In this document: positions 1 to 7,600 of the stretch, in pieces
How positions within the stretch are numbered: position 1 is the stretch's first letter
Layout of the letters: each line of letters starts with the position of its first letter
NCBI GenBank assembly: GCA_003525905.1
Contig: DQIA01000018.1
Coordinates: 9,144 to 73,143 of the forward strand
Length of the DNA stretch: 64,000 nucleotides
From: Clostridiales bacterium
GTDB taxonomy: Bacteria > Bacillota > Clostridia > Oscillospirales > Oscillospiraceae
Direction: 5' to 3'
Notes under the pieces: model-generated
Seen by the model: only the letters and a program-made list of their open reading frames with translations
Told to the model about the DNA's origin: nothing
Databases searched by the model: none
Made by a program: the position numbers and the translations under genes

Positions 1-247
1 GCACTGGTGCACCGTCGCACCACCCTGACATGTCATTGCACGGAGGCCAAAGGCCGATGCGGCGCCCTGAGCGCGAAGCGCGTGGAAGTTCCCCTGGGGT
101 GCAATCTTCTGCAGCAACTTACGGATTCGCCATGGTTTTCCTGTTATCCAGCCGAGTACTGCGAGATTGCCTTGCACCACTGAAGTTATGCCGCAAACGC
201 TGCCTGTCTCCACGGGGTCACCGCCCGGAAAGGGCACGCTGCTGCAG
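1..247. other. Unassigned non-coding segment at window edge
   Basis: No credible coding frame was found here. The segment is GC-rich and holds several short self-complementary stretches, for example the perfect palindrome at 1-10 and the paired GCGCGAAGCGCG near 70-81. It could be part of a structured RNA or a decayed mobile element continuing left of the window. I do not recognise a named RNA class. Confidence 0.3.
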
Positions 248-691
248 TCAGATTTGAGGCAGCTGCAGGAGCATCACATCAAAATCAATGTCCTGCCCGC
301 CGATGCGGAAAAAGGCCGGGAAGGTGCACAGCTTCCGGAAGCCGAATTTTTCATACAGCCGGATGGCGCGGACATTGTCACTGCGCACCTCGATATCGAG
401 CTGGGCAAAGCCGTTTTCCCGCGCAAAGGCAAGGACGGCCTCCGTCAGGGCCGAGGCCGCACCGCAGCCCCACCACGCCCGCTTCAGGCTGATGCCGAAC
501 ACGCCGCGGTGGCGCATCCGGCCGGGCTTACGGTTCAGGCTGGCCGTGCCGATGAGCTCGCCGTCCACTCTGGCAAGATACTGCACATGGTCCGGCGAAT
601 CGACCTGTGTGCGCAGATAGGCCTGCTCCTCCTCCGGCGCAAGCGGCACGCCCTCTGCGCCGAAGCTGAGGTTGTCCGTCTCGCCGCCCAC
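248..691 (-). CDS. GNAT-family N-acetyltransferase, probable damaged start
   Basis: The product resembles Gcn5-related N-acetyltransferases, which move an acetyl group from acetyl-CoA to an amine; the substrate is unknown. The C-terminal half shows the family pattern: a WGCGAAS acetyl-CoA-loop segment (canonical Q/RxxGxG/A, here degenerate) followed by the typical NVRAIRLYEKFGF helix. The coordinates use a GTG at 691, which gives 147 residues but cuts off the usual first strand and helix. The same frame runs open upstream to 769 and encodes a typical GNAT N-terminus (TITRARPEDAAALLDY). At 767-769, seven bases after a strong AAAGGAG site (777-783), the codon is AGG where ATG is expected. The gene may be a recent pseudogene, use a poor start, or contain a sequencing error. 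Confidence 0.7.
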   Translation of the reverse strand: MGGETDNLSFGAEGVPLAPEEEQAYLRTQVDSPDHVQYLARVDGELIGTASLNRKPGRMRHRGVFGISLKRAWWGCGAASALTEAVLAFARENGFAQLDIEVRSDNVRAIRLYEKFGFRKLCTFPAFFRIGGQDIDFDVMLLQLPQI

Positions 692-792
692 GATCTTCAG
701 GTAGTCCAGCAGCGCCGCGGCATCCTCCGGCCGGGCTCGCGTGATCGTAAATGCGTTCTTCTTTTCCCTGCTTCTTCTCCTTTCCGATCATA

Positions 793-853
793 CGGCGGGA
801 GGTCTCCCGCCAGAATGCAGCTCGTCAAAAAGTCTTTACGGACCTTTTTTGAC
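793..853 (-). terminator. Two hairpins between membrane protein and acetyltransferase
   Basis: A perfect inverted repeat lies at 793-810 (GGCGGGAG/CTCCCGCC). A second stem at 824-853 pairs GTCAAAAA with TTTTTGAC. The second follows the end of the upstream minus-strand gene and has a T-rich arm, so it may act as a weak terminator. The assignment is tentative. Confidence 0.35.
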
Positions 854-877
854 AGTCCAAGAATTCTCCGCGCGGTC

Positions 878-1288
878 TCAGAGCACGAGCCGCGCGATCT
901 CCATGGTGGCGATCTTCAGGACCGCGCCGCCGGACATCACATAGAACCAGAGCTCCCGCATTTTCTGCGTTCTGGCGATCGGTGTGGCGATCGCGGCGAC
1001 GACGATCAGCAGCGCACCGGCACAGCCGACGACGGTCGGAACGCTGACGAGCGGAAACACGCCCGGCGCGCAGCTGCCGTCGATGGTGTGCTGGATGGTC
1101 TTGTCCAGCCCGTCCCGCGCCGCCGCAAAGCAGCAGACGACCAGACCGAACACCAGCAGGAGCAGTGTTCTCCTGCCCCAGCAGGTGATATTGGCGTGGT
1201 TCCAGACGGAAAAGCCGATGTAGCCCAGCAGGGCAAGGATCATCAGCGTCGTTGCCGTTGTGACGGCGTTTCCAAAATACAGCTTCAT
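878..1288 (-). CDS. Small integral membrane protein, unknown function
   Basis: This 136-residue protein has about four predicted membrane helices (roughly residues 8-30, 39-58, 78-105 and 110-130). Short polar loops connect them and no catalytic motif was recognised. The ATG at 1288 is preceded by an AAGGGGAAA ribosome site. The only good promoter upstream is at 1529-1557; it overlaps a TetR-like palindrome and is followed by a hairpin with a T-tract before the gene. Expression may therefore be both repressor-controlled and attenuated. I do not recognise the family. Confidence 0.65.
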   Translation of the reverse strand: MKLYFGNAVTTATTLMILALLGYIGFSVWNHANITCWGRRTLLLLVFGLVVCCFAAARDGLDKTIQHTIDGSCAPGVFPLVSVPTVVGCAGALLIVVAAIATPIARTQKMRELWFYVMSGGAVLKIATMEIARLVL

Positions 1289-1441
1289 GGTAAATTTCCC
1301 CTTCTCTCATTGCGCTCTTGACGTTTCGGCGGCGACGGCCGCCGCCAGGACGCCCATGGATACCCACGGCGCGGCCGCGCATAACGCGCAGTGCTGCGGT
1401 GCTCGTGGGATAACGAATTGCGTTTATAAAATCTTCCTCTC

Positions 1442-1489
1442 AAAAAACAGACGCAGCGCATGATCGGAACCGCGATCAGCACTGCGTCT
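1442..1489 (-). terminator. Intrinsic terminator/attenuator upstream of the membrane protein gene
   Basis: On the minus strand GACGCAG (1482-1488) pairs with CTGCGTC (1450-1456), and an inner TGATCG/CGATCA stem extends the hairpin. A run of six T residues follows (1442-1447). It lies only about 35 bases into the transcript from the promoter at 1529-1557. A second, tandem CAGACGCA copy (1491-1498) could pair alternatively with the same 3' arm, which would allow switching. Confidence 0.6.
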
Positions 1490-1507
1490 TTGCGTCTGGC
1501 TGTTTAT

Positions 1508-1557
1508 GTAACCGTTCGGTTACTTTCTATTATAGGGACTGTCGGCCCCTTTGTCAA
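1508..1557 (-). promoter_or_regulatory. Sigma-A promoter with TetR-like operator
   Basis: On the minus strand TTGACA (1552-1557) and TATAAT (1529-1534) are both consensus and are separated by 17 bases. The inverted repeat GTAACCG-TT-CGGTTAC sits at 1508-1523, right at the expected transcription start. Its form and placement are typical of TetR-family operators. No TetR gene lies in the neighbourhood shown. Confidence 0.75.
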
Positions 1558-1592
1558 GGCCTTTTTCCGATTTTTCTATGTGCCGCATACAA

Positions 1593-1618
1593 AGTGCCCC
1601 GGGTCTCCCCGGGGCACT
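1593..1618 (-). terminator. Terminator of the giant surface protein gene
   Basis: A strong GC stem pairs AGTGCCCCGGGG with CCCGGGGCACT around a three-base loop. It lies about 25 bases after the stop codon of the SLH protein gene. The downstream T-tract is weak. Confidence 0.7.
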
Positions 1619-1644
1619 CGTTCGCTGCTTATGCGTAATTTGCT

Positions 1645-4600
1645 TCAGGCGTTCTGCAGCGCCGCAAAGCGGAACAGGATCGTCGCCAGCTCCGCGCGCG
1701 TTGCACCGGCCTTTGGCGCTAGCTCCGCTGCGCTGCGGCCATTGACAAGGCCCTCTGCAACGGCCCATGCCATGGCATCCTGCGCAAATGCGCTGACCGC
1801 GTCGGCATCGCCGTAGGCGCTCAGGTCGGCGCGCTTCTCGGTATTGCTGCCGAGATAGCCCGCAAAGCGATAGAGCATCATCGCCATCTGCTCGCGCGTG
1901 AGGGAAGCATCCGGATCAAACAGTCCGCCGCCGACACCGTTAACGATGCCGTTCTCCGAGGCCCAGATCACCGCCGCGCCATACCAGCTGTCGGCAGACA
2001 CGTCCGTGAAGCTGCTCTCGCGGCCCGCCATGTCCGGCGTACCCGCCATACGGTAAAGCACCATGACCAGCATTGCGCGGGTCGTCTCGCCGTTCGGCTC
2101 GAACAGGCCGCCGCCGACGCCGTTCATCACGCCGTTTTTCAGCACCCAGTCAACGTACTCGTGATACCAACCATTCCGGTCGAGATCCGTGTAGGCTTCG
2201 CTCGGGCAGGTCTCTGCCGTAGTCTCACGCTGCTCAGTCTCGCCGCAGCGGCCGCACTTGCGCTCTTCCAGACCAGTGTGGAAGCAATCGGCTTCCTTCA
2301 CCGTCGTCCAGTCGCCGTAGTCGTGGCCCAGAGCAGGGATTTCCTCGCCCTTGCTGTGCACCTCGCCGCAGCGCGTGCAGACCATGTCGCCCGTGTAGCC
2401 CGGCTCCGTGCAGGTGGCTTCCTTCGCACCGGTCAGCTTGTCGTCATGGCCAAGCGGCTGGCGGATCTCGCTGATGTAGGTGTAGTCGCAGTGCTTGCAG
2501 TGATTCTCCGTGTAGCCGTAGCCCTCGCAGGTCGGGGCGACTACCGTCGCCTCGCAGTCATGGCCCGTAGCATCCACGAAATCAGCCTTGTAGCTGTCGC
2601 CGCAGGCAGAGCAGGTATAGGTCGTGTAGCCCATATGCGTGCAGTCCGGATCCGTCCTGACCGCCTCATAGCTGTGGGCGATCATCGGGATGGACTCGGT
2701 ATAGCTCTTGCCGCAGTTCGTGCAGGTGAAGGTACGAACGCCCTCCTCCGTGCAGGTCGGCTGCTTTGTCACCTCGCTCGTGTAGCTGTGATCCGCCGCC
2801 TGCGTATAGCTGTCGACGTAGCTGTTGCCGCAGCGCGTGCAGGTGTGGGTCGTGTAGCCCATGGCGTCGCAGGTCGGAGCTGTCACAACGGCCTGATAAT
2901 CATGGCCAAGTGCCTCGGTCATGGTATCGACATAGCTGCTGCCGCAGACGGAGCAGGTGTGCGTCGTGTAGCCGCCCTTTTCGCAGGTCGGGGCCGTCAC
3001 GACGTCCACATAGCTGTGGCCCGTGGCCGGGAGCATCGCGTCGATATAGCTGTCGCCGCAGACGGAGCAGGTATGCGTCGTGTAACCGGCGGACTCACAG
3101 GTCGGAGCCGTCACGACGTCCACATAGCTGTGGCCCTTTGCTGCCACATAGTTCGTGCGGTAGCTGAGGCCGCAGCGCGCGCAGGCAGACTCGGTATAGC
3201 CGTCCTTCTCGCAGGTCGGCTCCACGACCGTCACGGTCAGATCGTGGCCGAGCGGCTCGCCGACCTTGACCGTCAGCGTATTGCTGACCGCATCGCAGTT
3301 GTCACACTTGACATAGTAGACCGCGGCTTCGGTGCAGGTAGCTTCCGACTTGATGACATCAGAGGCAGTGTTCGCGAAGGTATGCTCCGCGTCGGCCTGC
3401 CACAGGAGGATCGGATGCTTCGTCGCGGTGCAGCCGCTCGTGAAGACAGCCTCTGCCAGATCGGCGTTCATCGTGGAAACGAACTCCGCGTTCGCAATTT
3501 CCTCTGCGGTCCTGACAGCGGCAGTCTGGGTCTCGGCATTTTTCACGGAGCCGATGCCGCCCTTCTCGCAGGTGCCCTCAAGGTAGTAGAGGTTTTTGAT
3601 GACGGCATCTGCGCTGCTCACCGTGCCAATGACAGAGCCATAGGTAAAGGTTGTGTTGCAGGTGACCGTGCCGAGGTTAAAGCAGCTGCGGACCTCGGAG
3701 TTCGCGCAGTAGCCGACGATACCGGCGGGATAGTTGCCGCCGGCCTTGATCGCACCGGTGTTGTAGCAGGCCGTGACCTTACAGCCGTTCGGCAGATTGG
3801 AAACAATGCCCGCTGCGCAGGTGCTGGGTGCGGTGATGCTGCCGGTGTTGACGCAGCCGGTGATGGTACTGGGCTGGCTGCCGCTGGAAATGTTGCCAAC
3901 GATACCTGCGCAGTAGCGCCAGCCGGTGACATTGCCGCTGTTGGAACAGTTGGTAACATTCAGGCTGTAGTAAGCACCGCCGACAACGCCGCCGACGCTC
4001 TGCCAGTAGTTACCGGCCGTGCGCTTGATGGAAACATCGACATTCGAATGGAGATTCGTCAGGTCGGCATAGTCCGCACGGCCAACGATACCGCCGACGT
4101 AAGCATCGTTAACAGGCTTGTTGGAACCGGCGACAACGGTGCCGTTGACCGTCAGGTTCTCAATCTTCGCGCGGTTGGTGGCGTTGGCGCCGGAGACCCA
4201 GCCGAACAGGCCGCGATAGAGCGATATCGGGGTCTTGCTGCTGTAGTTGATGGAAAGATGATCAATGGTGTGATTCCGGCCGTTGAAGGTACCGGCAAAC
4301 TTCTTAGAAGCGGTGCCGATGGGCGTCCACTCGTAACCGGCGAGGTCGATATCGGCCGTCAGGATGCCGGAGATTCCCGTGCTGCCGCCGTTGACCTTCT
4401 GGGCGAACCATGCCAGCTCTGCGCCGGTGCCGATGAGGTAAACGCCGTTTTCGTCGGTGGCAGGTTCCGTGGTGGTCTTGCCGTCCCAAGCGTTCTCGGC
4501 CGCCTTGCGGACGGTGAACTTGATGGTCAGGACGCCGTTTTCGACCTTTGCTGCGTCAGCAGAGCCGAGCTTGAAGGAGCCGGTGGTGCGGACATAGCCG

Positions 4601-7600
4601 AGCTGCTCGACGGCGTAGGAATACGGGCCATAGCCGAGCTTAAAGGTGCCGTCGGCCTCGGCGGTCACTGCCTTGTTGTCACGGTCGGTGAACGTGGGGG
4701 TGAGGCCGTCGATCGCGTTGCCGTTTTCGTCCACGGGGACGAGCTTGACGTTGTAGGTGACCTTCGTGTTGACCTCGACGGAAACATCTGCCAGACGGCT
4801 GGCAACAAAGCTGGTGGTGACCGCGGAGAAGTTCGTGCCGACGCCGGTGTCGGTCATATTGTACAGCGTATCAAACGGGCTGGCGGCGGAGTACATGCCG
4901 CCGGAGATATAACCGTCGGTGACCATAACGGTCGTTTTGTCTGAGCCTTCGGGGAAGGTGATGTCTGTGGGCATCTCCACGGTGACGGAGGCTCTGTCCA
5001 TCTGCCAGTACTGAGTCAGCTGGCCCTTGGACTCCTCTTCCTCCGCGCTGTAGTTCAGATATAGCAACGTGGGGTTGAAGATACCGGAAACCTTATCCAT
5101 GCCGCGATACAGGCCGTCGAAGGAGAGCGTGACCTTATCGCCGGGCATGATGGGCTCGCCGTCATTCGAGGCATTCTTCACGGTGACGCTCATCTGCGCC
5201 ACGCGCGCCAGACGGTAGGACGTGCCGGTGGAATCGGTCAGCTTCAGGATGACGGTGCCGCCGAGCGTCTTTGCCGTGCGGAAGGGCAGGAGGGAGGCGT
5301 GGAACATGCCGTTCTCGTCCGCCGTAAGCTCCGTCCAGCCGGACAGGGTGCTGTTCAGGGCAGCGTCGGTGGTGACGACGGCGTAGCTGGCCGTCGCGCC
5401 CTTGGTGGTAGTAAAGTCCAGCGTGGGGGCTTCGTCGGTGTCAAGGTAGTACCACGTGTCGTAGTTGTAGTCCCACTCCGCACCGCGGGGGCTGGTCGTG
5501 CCGCCGTTAAAGCGGATGACGGCGTCAGCCTTGCCGGCTGCCTTGTTCGTGATAACGAACACACCGGTGCGCTCGGGGGCGGTTGCCGGGAAGAGACCGC
5601 CGTGGGTTCCGGCAACGTCCTTGTCGTTGTACAGGTCGATGGCGTCGTAGGTGACGGCCACGATGTCCGTGCCGGTGGGCGTCACGTCGAGCCAGTTGCC
5701 TACGGCGTTGCCGCCGCTGACCTGCGTAACGTCCGCCGGATTGCCCTGCAGCACCTGAATGTTGAAGCTCGGCTCGACCATGATGTTGCCTGCATCGTTA
5801 TTGATTAGCTCCCACATACGGTACGCGCGGATGCGGTAGGTGTCGCTCACGCTCATAAAGCCGCTGTGGCTCAGGAAGACCTGCAGGTCGGCTTCGTCGC
5901 GGGAGGATACCGTCGTGCCGAGGTCCTTGAAGCTGTGAGACTTCCTGTCGGTCGGCGCGCCGGAGTCAAAGGTGATCGTCTTTTCCGTCTTTTGGTTGAG
6001 GCTGGACAGCCAGCCGGCCTTGGTCACATAGGTACCGGTCTCATCGACCAGACGCCATGTGTAGTTGTTGTTGCGCTCAGAAACGCGGTAGGAATAGGTG
6101 GTCATGCCGGTCGCGTCGTCCTTCGCAGTCTTGTACGGCTCGACCGCTCTGGTGTTGAAGTTGTTGTACTGGAAGAACAGGGTGAACTCCGCCGTCGTGG
6201 GCGCAGTGATATCCAGCTCCACGGCGTTGGCGATCGTGATGTTCTTCGTTACGACGTTGTAGGAAGGCGCCGTGGTCTGGTTGATCTGCTGATTGAACAT
6301 ATACTTTTCCGTGTTCGTCGGATAAGCATAGATGTTGTACAGCGAAGCGTTCTGCGCCTCCCACGACAGGAAGGGGAAGGCAGTGTAGTCGCTGCCGTAG
6401 CGGGTGTAGGTATAGTGTGTACCGGAGTGGATCATGCTGCCGGTAACGGGCATGATCATCTCGACATGGTAGTCGTCCGTGCCGAAGTACTCGTTTTTCT
6501 CGTTCCTGGTCGTAGCGTAGACGCTGACAACGCCGAGATGGATGTCGTTGCCGCCGCCGCCGTAGATGTCCTTCTCCATCGGCAGAGGCAGGCTCTGACC
6601 GCCAAGATAGATGTCATAGGCCTCGGTCGCAGTGTTCCAGCCGTAGCCGCGCGTGGAGTAACGGCCGGTGCTCAGGGTGGCGTAGAACATGTTGTAATTG
6701 TTCACGACCGTGTTGCTGGCCGTCGCCGTTTCGTCGGCTGCGTCAAAGGCGCTGTTGGTGAACCGGACCTCCTCGTAGTCGTGCAGCTCGTACTTTGTGC
6801 CGTCGATCTCGACATAGTCCTTCTCTTCGCCGTCGATGATGGTGTAATCGGCGGGGTTGTAGACGTACACGGTCTTGCCCTCGGCATCGGTAAACCAGCC
6901 GACATAGTCAAACTGATTTTCGTCGATGCCCGCGGTCTTGTACATCTTGAGGATCGGGTACTTATTGCCGTTTGTGCTGTAGTTCTGGTCACGGCCGACG
7001 TAGAAGTTGATATTCGCTTCGACGACATCGACGAAGGTCAGCGTCAGCGTCCAGGTATCGGCGGAGTAGCCGGCGTCGTTCTTTGCGCGGAACTTATAGA
7101 TATATGTGCCTGCCTTGCTCTGGACCAGGCTCTTGTTCACACCGCCGAACATTGCTTCCTCAAAGTGCTGCTCCCCGCTCCACGTCGCACCGCCATCGGA
7201 GGACATGGTGTAGAAGTAGTTCTTGTAGGTCAGCGTGCCGTTTTTCACGCCGAAGATCTTGCCGTCCATCAGATCGTCGAGCTGATAGCTCTTGCCGGTC
7301 TGAACTTCCGCAGCGGCATCGGTCACACCATCGAGCAGATAGGGCGCTGCAGGATCCTTCGCGCCGCAGACGGTGCAGACGCCGTTTTCATACTGATGCC
7401 CGCGAGCCTCCTGCCACGCCAAAAGCGGATAGCCGCCGCAGCCGGTGTTTTCCTTAAAGCTGCTGCCGAGCGTCGGTGCCAGCGCCTTCAGCTCCTCTGC
7501 GGTCTTCGCCGTGGCGTTCTCGTCGCCAATCGCGGAAGCGCTGCCGAGGTAATACACATTGGAGACCTGATCCGCACTGCCGACAGCCGCGCCGATCGCG

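Noticed and set aside
2190..3390. Regular DNA repeats that could suggest a CRISPR array
   Set aside because: The spacing is about 120 bases, the units are in frame and encode the Cys-rich protein repeats; there are no unique spacers of constant length.
2161..4944. Long plus-strand open frame (over 900 codons) opposite the giant surface protein gene
   Set aside because: It is an antisense shadow in GC-rich repetitive coding DNA; its translation is Ala/Gly/Arg/Asp-rich and matches no family, whereas the minus-strand protein has clear domains.
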